NCBI RefSeq assembly: GCF_030548295.1
Contig: NZ_JAUOSB010000014.1
Coordinates: forward strand, 1-64,000
DNA: 64,000 nt
Source: Wenyingzhuangia sp. 2_MG-2023
GTDB lineage: Bacteria > Bacteroidota > Bacteroidia > Flavobacteriales > Flavobacteriaceae
Reading direction: 5' to 3'
Each line of letters opens with the position of its first letter. Position 1 is the stretch's first letter. Positions 33,327 through 43,196 of the stretch are shown here, one piece after another. Both the position numbers and the translations under genes were made by a program. The notes under the pieces were generated by a model. That model worked only from the letters and a program-made list of their open reading frames with translations. It was not told the origin of the DNA and did no database searches.

Positions 33327-35186
33327 TTATTCAGAAACACCAATGTAATCTAATCTTCTTACTACTTGAGGCTCTACAGAGCATTTCACAAGTTTGTCTT
33401 TCTTAAGGTCAAATTTGTATTTATGTGCTCCGTCTTTCATTACAGTAATGGAGTTTAGTATCAGCAAAGCTTCATTAGGATCTTGAGAAGCATACAAGGC
33501 TTGAGTCATAGTATTTACAGGATTTACAGCTCCTATAAAACCTAAAAATTCAGCAGCTTTCACTCTGTTGATCAATTCAGAATCTTTTTTAGAAATTTGA
33601 ATAGCTTTTTTTGCAAACTCTTTAGCTTGGCTACCAAAACTAGTACAAGTATTCAATGCCCAATATCTTTCCCAAGGATCATTAGAGGTTAAATAAGCAG
33701 CTATTTTACTTTTTGCAGTTGCATAATCTTCCAAAGCTAGATTGGCAATTGCTAAATAATTTTGAATATCAGATTTGTGTTTTTTACCAAAAGCTACAGG
33801 ATTGTCAAAAGCATTTTTGATAAGGTAAAACTCAGGATACAAAGCCAAATCATTAATGTCGAACATTTGTTTGTTCAAAATGTTTCTCAATTCAATTAAC
33901 TTGTTTTTGAAAGCTGGATCCAAAGCTAAGTTCTTAGTTTCAAAAGGATCTGCTTCAACATCGTATAATGCTTCAGGAGCTTTTACGTTAAAGAATTGTG
34001 ATTGAACGTCATTTAATTGATGCTCATCATTTAGTTGACTCCATTCTTTGTAGGCCAATTGCTTGTAACGGTAATTGTTCATCAATCCATCAAAATTAAT
34101 GGGTTGAAAATTTCTTAAGTATTTGTATTTTCCTTTTCGAATGGCTCTTACCATGTCGTATTTTTCGTCCATTCTGTCAGAATAACTAAAAACTTGATTT
34201 CTTTCATTCAATTCTCTTGCCGATACATTTTTACCCAAGAATGGTTTTCCGTCAATTCCTTTCGGAATTTCAATTCCAGCAATGCTCATTAAGGTAGCTC
34301 CAAAATCAACAAAACTTACAAAACCATCAGTTCTTGTACCAGGTTTTATGTTTACAAGATGTTTGTATTTTTCAGGAACGTAAACAACTAGGGGAATGTG
34401 CAACCCTGTTTCTAAAATATATCCTTTACTTCCTGGTAAAACACCACCGTGATCTCCAAAGTAAAAAATAAAAGTGCTCTCCATCAATCCGTCTTTTTTC
34501 AATTCATCCAAAACTTGACCTACTTCAGTATCCATCTGAACTATTTTGTCTCTATACCACGCGTTGGTGAATTTCATCAACTTGGTTTTTGGGTGATTCG
34601 GTTGTACGAAACAAGATTCAGGATCTGTAAGAGTTTTTTTTGTTTCAAAATCTTCTTGAGAAAAATGAATGCGACTTTCGTGAGTTGTCATGATGTTAAA
34701 AACATGAAAAAAAGGTTGTCCTTCTTTTCTATTTCTCCAACTTGCTTTTTTAGAAGAATCGTCCCAAACGGTGTCCGATTTGTAAATATTGTAGTCTTCT
34801 TTGTAGCAGTTAGTGGTGTAATACCCCGCTTCTTTTAAATATGCTGGATACATTTCTATATTATCTGGCATAGGAACTGACTGCAAACGTCTATGGTAGT
34901 GAGAGGCAGCACGTGGACCGTAGACTCCAGAGATTAATGTTGAACGAGCAGCGCTACAAACAGCTGCATTAGAAAAAGCTCTGTCAAAAACAATTCCATG
35001 CGAAGCTAAAGATTCAATATTAGGAGTAGAAACTCCATGTTCATCAAACAATTTCATGTAATGTTTGGAATTGTCTTCAGAAGTGATCCAGACAATATTT
35101 GGGTGTTCTGTAGTTTTATTTTCTTTTTGGGCACATGCAGTAAGTGCAATGGCTATAAAAAAGAAAACCAGTTTTAATTTATTCAT
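33327..35186 (-). CDS. S1 family sulfatase with CSAAR motif and C-terminal helical repeats
   Basis: A 619-residue lipoprotein sulfatase (ALTACAQ, Cys18). The maturation motif is C77-S-A-A-R (FSNAAVCSAARSTLISGVYG), the less common form with Ala where most have Pro. Metal-site segments are IVWITSEDNSKHYMKLF and IFYFGDHGGVLPGSKGY. The last 140 residues look like HEAT-type helical repeats (DPWERYWALNTCTSFGSQAK, NRVKAAEFLGFIGAVNP), an extra domain seen in heparan-N-sulfatase-like S1 groups. It stands alone on the minus strand between the two gene blocks, with its own 261-base divergent promoter region, so which polymer it serves is open. Confidence 0.92.
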   Translation of the reverse strand: MNKLKLVFFFIAIALTACAQKENKTTEHPNIVWITSEDNSKHYMKLFDEHGVSTPNIESLASHGIVFDRAFSNAAVCSAARSTLISGVYGPRAASHYHRRLQSVPMPDNIEMYPAYLKEAGYYTTNCYKEDYNIYKSDTVWDDSSKKASWRNRKEGQPFFHVFNIMTTHESRIHFSQEDFETKKTLTDPESCFVQPNHPKTKLMKFTNAWYRDKIVQMDTEVGQVLDELKKDGLMESTFIFYFGDHGGVLPGSKGYILETGLHIPLVVYVPEKYKHLVNIKPGTRTDGFVSFVDFGATLMSIAGIEIPKGIDGKPFLGKNVSARELNERNQVFSYSDRMDEKYDMVRAIRKGKYKYLRNFQPINFDGLMNNYRYKQLAYKEWSQLNDEHQLNDVQSQFFNVKAPEALYDVEADPFETKNLALDPAFKNKLIELRNILNKQMFDINDLALYPEFYLIKNAFDNPVAFGKKHKSDIQNYLAIANLALEDYATAKSKIAAYLTSNDPWERYWALNTCTSFGSQAKEFAKKAIQISKKDSELINRVKAAEFLGFIGAVNPVNTMTQALYASQDPNEALLILNSITVMKDGAHKYKFDLKKDKLVKCSVEPQVVRRLDYIGVSE

Positions 35187-35447
35187 TTTTTATAATTTAT
35201 ATCCTTTGGTACAAAATTATACTTATCGTATAAAATGCTAAACATTATCCTATTTTTTAGGAACACATATGATGAATATTCTATAACAAGTGTAAAAATA
35301 CTTGAGATTTCTACTTAATTAACAGAAATTATAAGATTCTAAACATTTGTGACCTATAATAAATCATTACTAGCTACTAAGTTTTTAAAATAAACATAGT
35401 TTTAATTTCTAGAATCAAAATCAATTATATAATTAAAAATCGTTTAG

Positions 35448-36974
35448 ATGAAAGTTAAAAATATCATTTCGTTAATGGTGCTATCTGTACTGTGTTTTTT
35501 TCATACAGATGCTATTGCTAAAGAACCCGTAAAGCCAAATATTATAGTGGTTTATATGGATGATTTAGGCTATGGAGATTTAAGTGCTTATGGAGCAACA
35601 GAATTAAGTACCCCAAACATAGATGTGCTGGCAAATGAAGGAATTAAATTCACCAACGGTTATGCAACTTCTTCTACGTGTACACCGAGTAGATATGGGT
35701 TGTTAACAGGAGTGTATCCTTGGAGAAATTCAAAAGCTAAAATATTACCAGGTTCTGCACCGTTGATTATTTCAACAGAGCAAGAAACGCTGCCTAAAAT
35801 GTTAAAAAGAGCAGGATATCACACAGGAATTGTTGGAAAATGGCATTTAGGACTGGGTGATGGTAATTTAAATTGGAATGGTCACATTAAGCCAGGACCT
35901 AATGAAGTCGGTTTTGATGAAGCTTATATTTTAGCAGCTACTCAAGATCGTGTACCTACGGTTTATATAGATAATGGTTATGTTGACGGATTAGATCCTA
36001 AAGATCCAATTCAAGTGAGTTATAAGAAAAATTTTGAAGGAGAACCTACAGGAAAAGACAACCCTGAATTAACAACATTAAAATGGCATCACGGACACAA
36101 TAACAGTATTGTAAATGGAATTCCAAGAATTGGATTTATGAAAGGCGGTGAAGCTGCAAAATGGAGTGATGTAGATATGGCAGATCACTTTTTAAACAAA
36201 GCACAGAATTATGTCCGTAAGAATAAAAACAATCCTTTTTTCTTGTATTATGCTTTGCAACAACCACATGTACCACGTACTCCACATCCTCGTTTTGCAG
36301 GAAAATCTGGAATGGGGCCAAGAGGTGACGTGATTTTAGAAGCAGATTGGGTAATTGGTGAATTTATGAAAACATTAAAAGAAGAGGGGGTTTTAGAAAA
36401 TACATTGATTGTTTTCTCTAGCGATAATGGTCCTGTTTTACAAGATGGTTACTACGATGATGCTATGGAGAAAGTAGGGAAACACACACCTGCAGGAGTT
36501 TTACGTGGAGGAAAATATAGTTTGTTTGATGCTGGAACAAGAGTGCCATTTATGGTGTATTGGAAAGGTACTGTAAAAGCAAAAGTATCAGACGCTTTGG
36601 TGAGTCAAGTTGATTTGTTAGCTTCTTTGGCTGAATTATTAAATGTTGACACGGAAGAAGGAGACAGTCAAGATATTTTGTCTGCTCTTTTAGGAAAAAG
36701 TAAAAAAGGACGTAAAGATATTGTTCTAGAAGCTGGTTCTAAAACATCATACAGAGCAGGAGATTGGGTAATGATTCCTCCTTATAAAGGTGCTAAAATG
36801 AGTTGGCATTCTTTTGTGGAGTCTGGAATAGATATGGAGTTTCAATTATATAATTTAAAAGAAGATCCAAGTCAACAAAACAATTTAGCAAAATCAAATC
36901 CTAAACAATTAAAAAAAATGTTAGCTAAGTTTGAAGGTATTAGAGGTAAAGGATATTCTAACATTAAAAAATAA
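35448..36974 (+). CDS. S1 family arylsulfatase-like sulfatase (CTPSR)
   Basis: A 508-residue exported sulfatase with signal ending HTDAIAK. Metal-binding start NIIVVYMDDLGYGDLSAYG, formylglycine motif C78-T-P-S-R (SSTCTPSRYGLLTGVYP), HTGIVGKWHLGLGDG, and IVFSSDNGPVLQDGYYDD. It is of the arylsulfatase A / GalNAc-6-sulfatase type. It is the first plus-strand gene of region 2 and its stop TAA overlaps the GH3 start (TAATG), so the two are translationally coupled. This suggests that sulfate removal exposes a sugar for the GH3 exo-enzyme. Position of the sulfate is unknown. Confidence 0.94.
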   Translation: MKVKNIISLMVLSVLCFFHTDAIAKEPVKPNIIVVYMDDLGYGDLSAYGATELSTPNIDVLANEGIKFTNGYATSSTCTPSRYGLLTGVYPWRNSKAKILPGSAPLIISTEQETLPKMLKRAGYHTGIVGKWHLGLGDGNLNWNGHIKPGPNEVGFDEAYILAATQDRVPTVYIDNGYVDGLDPKDPIQVSYKKNFEGEPTGKDNPELTTLKWHHGHNNSIVNGIPRIGFMKGGEAAKWSDVDMADHFLNKAQNYVRKNKNNPFFLYYALQQPHVPRTPHPRFAGKSGMGPRGDVILEADWVIGEFMKTLKEEGVLENTLIVFSSDNGPVLQDGYYDDAMEKVGKHTPAGVLRGGKYSLFDAGTRVPFMVYWKGTVKAKVSDALVSQVDLLASLAELLNVDTEEGDSQDILSALLGKSKKGRKDIVLEAGSKTSYRAGDWVMIPPYKGAKMSWHSFVESGIDMEFQLYNLKEDPSQQNNLAKSNPKQLKKMLAKFEGIRGKGYSNIKK

Positions 36975-39346
36975 TGATGAAAAAAATATTTATCATAGGA
37001 GCACTGTTCATCAACAGTGCTTTTTTTGCTCAGAACAAGATTGTGAAACCCTTTTCTACTCCAGAAATTGATGCACAAGTAGAGGTTATTATGGCTACGA
37101 TGACTCTAGAGGAAAAAATTGCTCAAATTACAGGAACTAGAATTAGAGAGCTGTTAGTAGATGGTGAATTATCATTAGAAAAATGTAGAGAACACATTCC
37201 AAATGGAATAGGGCATTTTTGTCAGTTTTCTACAGGGCAAGCTTTATCGCCAGAAAAGTTAAGAGATTTAGTTCGTGAAATTCAGCATTATTTAATGACG
37301 GAAACACGATTAAAAATTCCTGCTATTTTTCACGAAGAAGCCATCACAGGTTTTGCTACACAAGGAGCAACTACGTTTCCACAGCAAATTGGAGTAGGGT
37401 GTTCTTGGAATCCAGAATTGGTAGAAAAAAATACCCAATCAACGGCACAAAATATGAGAGCATCCGGAGCTACTTTTGCTTTGTCTCCTATGTTAGATTT
37501 AAGTAGAACAGCCCATTGGAACCGTCATCAAGAAAGTTATGGAGAAGATGCTTATTTGACCTCTCGTTTGGGAGTTGCTTTTGTATCAGGTTTACAAGGA
37601 ACCAATTTTAAAACAGGAGTAGCGGCTACCGTAAAGCATTTTGCAGGTTATGGAACTAAAAATAACGATGCTAAAACATTGTACGAAGAGTATTTAATGC
37701 CTCACGAAGCGGCTATTAAAATTGCAGGTGCCAAAAGTGTCATGCCTTCTTATGGAGTGTATCAATCTTTGCCAATATCGGTAAGTCCAACCATGTTGGA
37801 TAGAATGTTAAGAAGAGAAATTGGTTTTGACGGATTGGTCGTGAGTGATTATGGAGCCATTAATATGGTTTATAAAAAATACAAACAAGCTCCAGATCCA
37901 ATGACAGCAGGAGCTATGGCTTTAAATGCTGGAGTAGATATAGAATTGTCATCGCCAACAACCTATCCTTTGTTGGCCGAAGCTATTAAAAAGGGATTGA
38001 TTACAGAAGAAACTATTGATGTTGCTGTAAAAAGATCGTTAATCATGAAAGCTAAGTTAGGTTTGTTAGAAAAAAATCCAGAAATAGGAAAAGATGGAGC
38101 TTTAGATTTTGATCCTCCTGCGTTTAGAAAATTAGCTTACGAAACTGCTTGTCAGTCTATAGTATTGTTAAAAAACAATGGAGTTTTACCTTTAAAGAGT
38201 ACTGTTAAAAAAATTGCTTTGGTAGGTCCAAATGCTGCTACAACACAAGGTTTGTTGGGTGATTATACCTATCAAGCAATGAGAGCTTTTTGGAAAGGAG
38301 AACAGTACAATCCTAACAACCCTAAATTAGTGACTTTAAAAGAGGGATTGGAAAACAGATTAGGAAATGATATTCAAATTAAACACGAACGTGGTTGCGA
38401 TTGGAGTGCTGACCTAGAGGCTACCATAGATAAAAGTGGTTTTGGGGACAGTAGATTAGGAAAATTAAAATTGTTAACCGTACAAGGTTTGCCTCAACCA
38501 GATTTGCAAAAAGCCATTGCTATTGCTAAAGAAAGCGATGTGATTATTGCTGCTGTAGGAGAAAATATTTCTTTAAATGGTGAGGGTAGAAGTAGAAAAG
38601 GAATTGGCTTACCAGGAGAGCAAGAAGCTTTTGTAGAAAAGTTATTAGCAACGGGTAAACCTGTTGTTTTGGTGTTATTTGGAGGAAGACAACAAGTAAT
38701 TGATAAACTAGAAGGTAGATGTGCTGCCATTATTAATGCTTGGTTTCCTGGAGAAGAAGGAGGAAATGCTGTTGCAGATATTTTGTTAGGAAACGTAAAT
38801 CCATCAGCAAAACTATGTGTCACATATCCTAATTCTCAAATCAAAGAAGAGGTAAATTATCAAAATGGTTACAGTGCAAATAATCAACCATTATATCCTT
38901 TTGGTTATGGATTGTCTTACACTACGTATGAATATTCTAATTTTAAAATAAAATCTAAAACAGATATTTCTAAAGAATCATTTAAGGTAAGTGTTGAGGT
39001 GAAAAACTCAGGAAAAGTTGCAGGTACTGAAATTGTACAGTTGTATGTGTCGCCTGTTGATAAAAAAGCCACTAGTAAACCTATTCAGCTAAAAGGATTT
39101 TATAGAGTTGCTTTACAACCTAATGAAAAATCAGTGTTGGAATTTAAGGTTTCTCCAGAACAATTGGTGCAATATAAAAATGACCAATGGATAGTAGAAG
39201 CTGGAAAATATGAATTTAAAATTGGAGCTTCTAGTACAGATATTCGTCAACAAGGAGTTATAGAATTAAAAGGAAAAGATAGATTACTACCTAAAGGAAG
39301 ACAAGTTTTTTTCTCACAAGTAAAAGAAGGAAAACATCACTATTAA
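36974..39346 (+). CDS. GH3 family beta-glycosidase
   Basis: A 790-residue exported enzyme (signal FINSAFFAQ). The GH3 TIM barrel has IPAIFHEEAITGFATQGATT, KHFAGYGTKNNDAKTLYEEY and the nucleophile Asp292 in GFDGLVVSDYGAINMVYKK. Then follow the alpha/beta sandwich (GVLPLKSTVKKIALVGPNA; VIIAAVGENISLNGEGRSRK) and a fibronectin-like domain (YPFGYGLSYTTYEYSNF to the end). Substrate could be beta-galactoside, beta-glucoside or beta-xyloside. Next to a sulfatase and GH16, an exo-acting beta-galactosidase or similar is a reasonable guess. A second ATG three bases in is an equally possible start. A terminator follows. Confidence 0.93.
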   Translation: MMKKIFIIGALFINSAFFAQNKIVKPFSTPEIDAQVEVIMATMTLEEKIAQITGTRIRELLVDGELSLEKCREHIPNGIGHFCQFSTGQALSPEKLRDLVREIQHYLMTETRLKIPAIFHEEAITGFATQGATTFPQQIGVGCSWNPELVEKNTQSTAQNMRASGATFALSPMLDLSRTAHWNRHQESYGEDAYLTSRLGVAFVSGLQGTNFKTGVAATVKHFAGYGTKNNDAKTLYEEYLMPHEAAIKIAGAKSVMPSYGVYQSLPISVSPTMLDRMLRREIGFDGLVVSDYGAINMVYKKYKQAPDPMTAGAMALNAGVDIELSSPTTYPLLAEAIKKGLITEETIDVAVKRSLIMKAKLGLLEKNPEIGKDGALDFDPPAFRKLAYETACQSIVLLKNNGVLPLKSTVKKIALVGPNAATTQGLLGDYTYQAMRAFWKGEQYNPNNPKLVTLKEGLENRLGNDIQIKHERGCDWSADLEATIDKSGFGDSRLGKLKLLTVQGLPQPDLQKAIAIAKESDVIIAAVGENISLNGEGRSRKGIGLPGEQEAFVEKLLATGKPVVLVLFGGRQQVIDKLEGRCAAIINAWFPGEEGGNAVADILLGNVNPSAKLCVTYPNSQIKEEVNYQNGYSANNQPLYPFGYGLSYTTYEYSNFKIKSKTDISKESFKVSVEVKNSGKVAGTEIVQLYVSPVDKKATSKPIQLKGFYRVALQPNEKSVLEFKVSPEQLVQYKNDQWIVEAGKYEFKIGASSTDIRQQGVIELKGKDRLLPKGRQVFFSQVKEGKHHY

Positions 39347-39378
39347 TATAAGTTTATTGATGGTTTTTGAGTTAAAAC

Positions 39379-39417
39379 AACCTCTAAACACCTTATTGTG
39401 TCTAGGGGTTCTTTTTT
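39379..39417 (+). terminator. Terminator after GH3
   Basis: AACCTCTAAACAC (39379-39391) pairs imperfectly with GTGTCTAGGGGTT (39398-39410), with one mismatch and one G-T pair, followed by CTTTTTT. It separates the sulfatase-GH3 pair from the GH16 gene. Confidence 0.75.
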
Positions 39418-39564
39418 GTCTATATAAAGTCTAGTAAGAAAGAAAACGTAATACAAATAGTCGTTTACAATAAAAACATATCTGTTTTTAAAAAACTCAA
39501 TACTCATACTAGTTCACGTGAAAAATATAGAAATTTAATCCACTCAAACTTAAAGTCAAGCATA

Positions 39565-40440
39565 ATGAAAATAAAAACATTCAAAATAACATTTTTAATA
39601 TTGTTACTAAGTAGTCCATTTTTTGCTCAAAAAACACCTTATATAGTAAAGGATGATGGTTTAGAACTTTTAAACAAAGAATGGAAGTTAATAAAAGAAA
39701 TGTCTGACGAATTTAATGGGAAAAAATTAGATAGTAAAAAATGGGTGAATTCTAGAGGAGGATGGATAGGTAGACCTCCTGGTTTATTTGTTCCAAATAC
39801 AGTAAAAGTAGAGAAAGGAGAATTAAGGATTACAAACTATAAATTACCAGCATCTGTTACTAAAAACGGAAAAGAATTTACGCACGCTTGTGGATTGGTT
39901 AGTTCTAAAAAAGCAATGACTTATGGTTTTTACGAATGTAAAATGAAAGCAAGTAAAACATTTATGTCTTCTACTTTTTGGTTAATAAGTGATAAAAGAG
40001 AATTATCGGGCTGTGACAAAAGAACAACAGAACTAGACATTCAAGAATGTGTAGGTAGAATTGTAACAGATAAAGCTTGGGCAAAAGATGCTGATGTAAG
40101 AATGGGATCTAATACGCATAGTAGAGGTATTCCTGCTGATTGTGATATTGTAAAAGGAACCAAAGGAGCTAAGGCTATTTTAAAAAAAGGAAAGGTGTAT
40201 GAAGATTTTCATACATATGGAGTTTGGTGGAAAAACAAAAACGAAGTCTTATTTTTCTTAGATGGAGAATTGGTAAATAAAGTAACACCTCCTGCAGATT
40301 TTAATATTCCAATGCACTTAAAAATGGTTACAGAAACCTACGACTGGAATCCAGTACCAGCAGATGGTGGTTTAACGGGTTCTAAAAAAGAAAGAACAAC
40401 TTCTTACGATTGGGTAAGAACTTGGAAATTGGTAGAATAA
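39565..40440 (+). CDS. GH16 family endo-glycosidase (sulfated-galactan type), single domain
   Basis: A 291-residue exported enzyme (signal LLLSSPFFAQ). The jelly-roll has the lead DEFNGKKLDSKKWVNSRGGW and the catalytic motif Glu156-x-Asp158-x-x-Glu161 in RTTELDIQECVG: nucleophile Glu156, acid/base Glu161. The ending TTSYDWVRTWKLV is typical of the agarase, porphyranase and carrageenase branch rather than laminarinases. No T9SS tag or carbohydrate-binding module is present. It shares the E-x-DIQEC signature with the second GH16 at 59136-60401. It probably starts the transcript continuing into the Asp-box protein 33 bases later. Confidence 0.92.
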   Translation: MKIKTFKITFLILLLSSPFFAQKTPYIVKDDGLELLNKEWKLIKEMSDEFNGKKLDSKKWVNSRGGWIGRPPGLFVPNTVKVEKGELRITNYKLPASVTKNGKEFTHACGLVSSKKAMTYGFYECKMKASKTFMSSTFWLISDKRELSGCDKRTTELDIQECVGRIVTDKAWAKDADVRMGSNTHSRGIPADCDIVKGTKGAKAILKKGKVYEDFHTYGVWWKNKNEVLFFLDGELVNKVTPPADFNIPMHLKMVTETYDWNPVPADGGLTGSKKERTTSYDWVRTWKLVE

Positions 40441-40473
40441 ATAACAGCTAGAGAATAATCAACGTTTAGAATA

Positions 40474-43077
40474 ATGAGAAATATTAAATTGTTTATAGTT
40501 ACAGCTTTGTTCGCATTTCAAGTAAATGCTCAAGAGTCTAAAGCACAAAAAAAGTTTTTTAAAGAAATAAAAACAGAAAAAGTGATTTCTGATACATCTG
40601 TAGTATGGAAAAATTTTGGACCAGGAATGTCTGGATATAATGAAGAGTTTTGGTGTCATCCCACAGACCCTAATGTAATGTTTATGGGGCCAGATATGCA
40701 TGTGTCTTACGGTTCTTGGGACAATGGAAAATCATGGCATACTATTAAAGATTCCGATGGAGATGGAACAGATATGGAGCGTGTCTTGGATATAGATTTT
40801 TCTACACAAAATCCAGATTTTGGTGTAGCTATAGAACGTGCAGGAGGTGTTTATACCTCTAAGGATAGAGGTAGAAATTGGCAAGAAGTTTACAAAATTC
40901 CAAGAGTAGGCAAGGGCAGTAAATACACCAATGCACATACACAAGTTGCCATTCATCCTAAAGATGATAAAACTTGGTTTATTGGAGCAGGAGATTTTTG
41001 GAACGTAAAAAACAATCATAGAAGTTTAGCTAAGCCACATGGAATTAAGAATCAAAGAGCAAGCTATGGTTATATTTTAAAAACAACCAATGCAGGTAAA
41101 ACTTGGAAAAAAATTGCAACTAATATTTCTGAGGATTTAGATGTGGGTAGAATTATCATCAATCCAAAAAATCCAAAACACATGGTAATTGCTACTAGCC
41201 ATGGTTTATTTATAAGCGATAATGGAGGAGACGATTGGAAAAAAGGTAACAAAGGACTGCCTAATGATTTACCTCGAGATTTATCTTCTTATTACAACAA
41301 ACAAACAGGAGAGTTTGTGTTGTATTTGGTAGAACAAACGGTATATGAAAAAACAGGAAATTCAACGACTGCTAAAGGAGGTGTGTATAAAAGCGTTGAT
41401 GGAGGAGAATCTTGGTCAAATATTACAGGGAATTTATTCATTAATCTAAATAAAATTAATTTTTATCCAGAGGCTGATAGATACTACAATACCATTGCAT
41501 ATTGGTTTGGTATTAATAAAAAGCAAGCTAAGAATACATTAAAAGAATTACCTACAGCAACAATGCCTGTTTTTAACCGTATGGTTGTGAACCCTACAAA
41601 CAAAAATGAAATTTACTTAGTTTTTAATAAAAAACACGACAAAAGTTTTGGACCTGGTGATGCATTTAAAACAGAAGATGGAGGAAAAACATGGATTGTT
41701 TGTGCTCGTCAAGGAAAATATTGGTTAAGTAAAAAAGACAAAGCTTATTGGGCTAGTAGAAACAATCCTATAGGAGCTAATGTAGATTTTGCACATTTAC
41801 AAGTTAGCATGGATAATGGAATTGAGCGTTCTGGTAATCGTATGTTAGCAATTAATGCTAAAGGAGACGTATTTATAGGAATTGATCAACAAACACTTCG
41901 TTCGAATGATGGAGGAAAATTATGGAAACAAGTAGATGATTTTGAAACATCACCGGGAAGTAACAAATGGATTGGTAGGGGTGATAGTGATTTGCCAGGT
42001 AGATACATGTTGCATGAAACAGGAATTAAAGGACGAAGATTATTAGCTAGTGGAGAACACGGTTTGTGGCAAACTACAGATTTAGATGGATGGCCAGACA
42101 AACAAGCCGTAGCTGTAGAACAAATTGATGGACAAGTACATGATCATGATGGAATGCACGGACAACATTCAACTTCTACAATGGCAGTACATCCTAATGA
42201 TCCAAACACTATTTATTCTTTAGCTTGGAGACAAGAACACAGAGGTAAATTACGTAGAACACAAGATGGAGGTAAAACTTGGGAAAATATAGCGACTATT
42301 TTTGAAGGAGACAATCCTTCTTACCGTGGTTTGTTAACACAATATTCTTTAACTATTGATTCTAAAGAACCAAAAAACATGTATTTCTGTACAGTTTTAA
42401 AACCTATTTCAGAAGTAGGTGATGGTTCTGCAAAACTAACCAAAGGAGGTTTTGGTTTCTACCGTTCTTTTGACGGTGGTTATACTTGGGAACTAAGCAA
42501 TAAAGGATTTCATCCAAAAGCAAGTGTAAGAAGAATCAAATTAGACCCTAAAAATCCAAGTATCATTTATGCTGCATTAAATGATAACAATGGAGGTTTG
42601 TACAAATCAACAGATAAAGGAAGTAATTGGGAGAAAGTGAAAATTCCATCAGAAATAAAAGCGGTAAATAACGTGTTTATTGATAAAAATAATCACAATT
42701 TATACATTGCTACAGGTAGAAAAAATGGAACGTATGAAGAGGGTGGTGTTTGGAGAAGTACAAACAACGGAAAATCTTGGGAACAAATATTTAAAGCTCC
42801 TTTTGTATGGCAGGTAGAAACCTCTCCATTAGATGAAGATTTAATTGTTATTAGTGTAGCAAGTCATTATCCAACTAAATTTAAAAATCCAGGAATTTAT
42901 CTTTCTAAAAACGGAGCAAAAAGCTGGATAAAAATCAACAAAGGATTGGGGCAACCTAATAAAATGGTAGATGTAAAACCAGATCCATACAATAAAAACG
43001 TATTGTGGAGTGCTGCTTGGGGATCTGGTTGGTTTATTACCTATTTAAATGGTTCTACAGACAGTTGGTTAAAATAA
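40474..43077 (+). CDS. Large Asp-box (BNR/Vps10-like) double beta-propeller protein 1
   Basis: An 867-residue exported protein (signal LFAFQVNAQ). It carries about twelve Asp-box turns spread over its length, for example SKDRGRNWQEV, TTNAGKTWKKI, SVDGGESWSNI, TEDGGKTWIVC, TQDGGKTWENI, SFDGGYTWELS and STNNGKSWEQI. That number and length suggest two seven-bladed propellers, as in GH74 xyloglucanases, but I see no proof of GH74 activity. It is a paralogue of the next gene: both have near the N-terminus a segment of the form W-x-x-FGPG-x-x-GY. It lies right behind a GH16 gene. Function: probably an uncharacterised glycan hydrolase, lyase or binding protein for the region 2 polymer. Confidence 0.8.
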   Translation: MRNIKLFIVTALFAFQVNAQESKAQKKFFKEIKTEKVISDTSVVWKNFGPGMSGYNEEFWCHPTDPNVMFMGPDMHVSYGSWDNGKSWHTIKDSDGDGTDMERVLDIDFSTQNPDFGVAIERAGGVYTSKDRGRNWQEVYKIPRVGKGSKYTNAHTQVAIHPKDDKTWFIGAGDFWNVKNNHRSLAKPHGIKNQRASYGYILKTTNAGKTWKKIATNISEDLDVGRIIINPKNPKHMVIATSHGLFISDNGGDDWKKGNKGLPNDLPRDLSSYYNKQTGEFVLYLVEQTVYEKTGNSTTAKGGVYKSVDGGESWSNITGNLFINLNKINFYPEADRYYNTIAYWFGINKKQAKNTLKELPTATMPVFNRMVVNPTNKNEIYLVFNKKHDKSFGPGDAFKTEDGGKTWIVCARQGKYWLSKKDKAYWASRNNPIGANVDFAHLQVSMDNGIERSGNRMLAINAKGDVFIGIDQQTLRSNDGGKLWKQVDDFETSPGSNKWIGRGDSDLPGRYMLHETGIKGRRLLASGEHGLWQTTDLDGWPDKQAVAVEQIDGQVHDHDGMHGQHSTSTMAVHPNDPNTIYSLAWRQEHRGKLRRTQDGGKTWENIATIFEGDNPSYRGLLTQYSLTIDSKEPKNMYFCTVLKPISEVGDGSAKLTKGGFGFYRSFDGGYTWELSNKGFHPKASVRRIKLDPKNPSIIYAALNDNNGGLYKSTDKGSNWEKVKIPSEIKAVNNVFIDKNNHNLYIATGRKNGTYEEGGVWRSTNNGKSWEQIFKAPFVWQVETSPLDEDLIVISVASHYPTKFKNPGIYLSKNGAKSWIKINKGLGQPNKMVDVKPDPYNKNVLWSAAWGSGWFITYLNGSTDSWLK

Positions 43078-43086
43078 TCAGCCTCT

Positions 43087-43125
43087 AAAATAGCAATCCA
43101 AACAAAACGTTGGATTGCTATTTTT
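43087..43125 (+). terminator. Terminator after Asp-box protein 1
   Basis: AATAGCAATCCAA (43089-43101) and TTGGATTGCTATT (43110-43122) form a 13-bp perfect stem followed by a T-run. It is 12 bases past the stop at 43077 and is the strongest terminator in the window. Confidence 0.92.
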
Positions 43126-43196
43126 GGTTACTATTAAATTGTGTTTTACAAGTAATGTTATTTGTGTATAAAGGTTTAAAATAAATTAGAAAAGAA

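Noticed and set aside
35187-35447. The 261-base divergent gap between two sulfatase genes as a regulator site
   Set aside because: I looked for the G-rich boxes and for the LacI palindrome and found neither; only AT-rich sequence with short chance palindromes such as AATTATATAATT.
39513-39522. TTCACGTGAA palindrome upstream of the first GH16 gene as an operator
   Set aside because: Only 10 bp and without a second copy or nearby regulator; short palindromes of this size are expected by chance.
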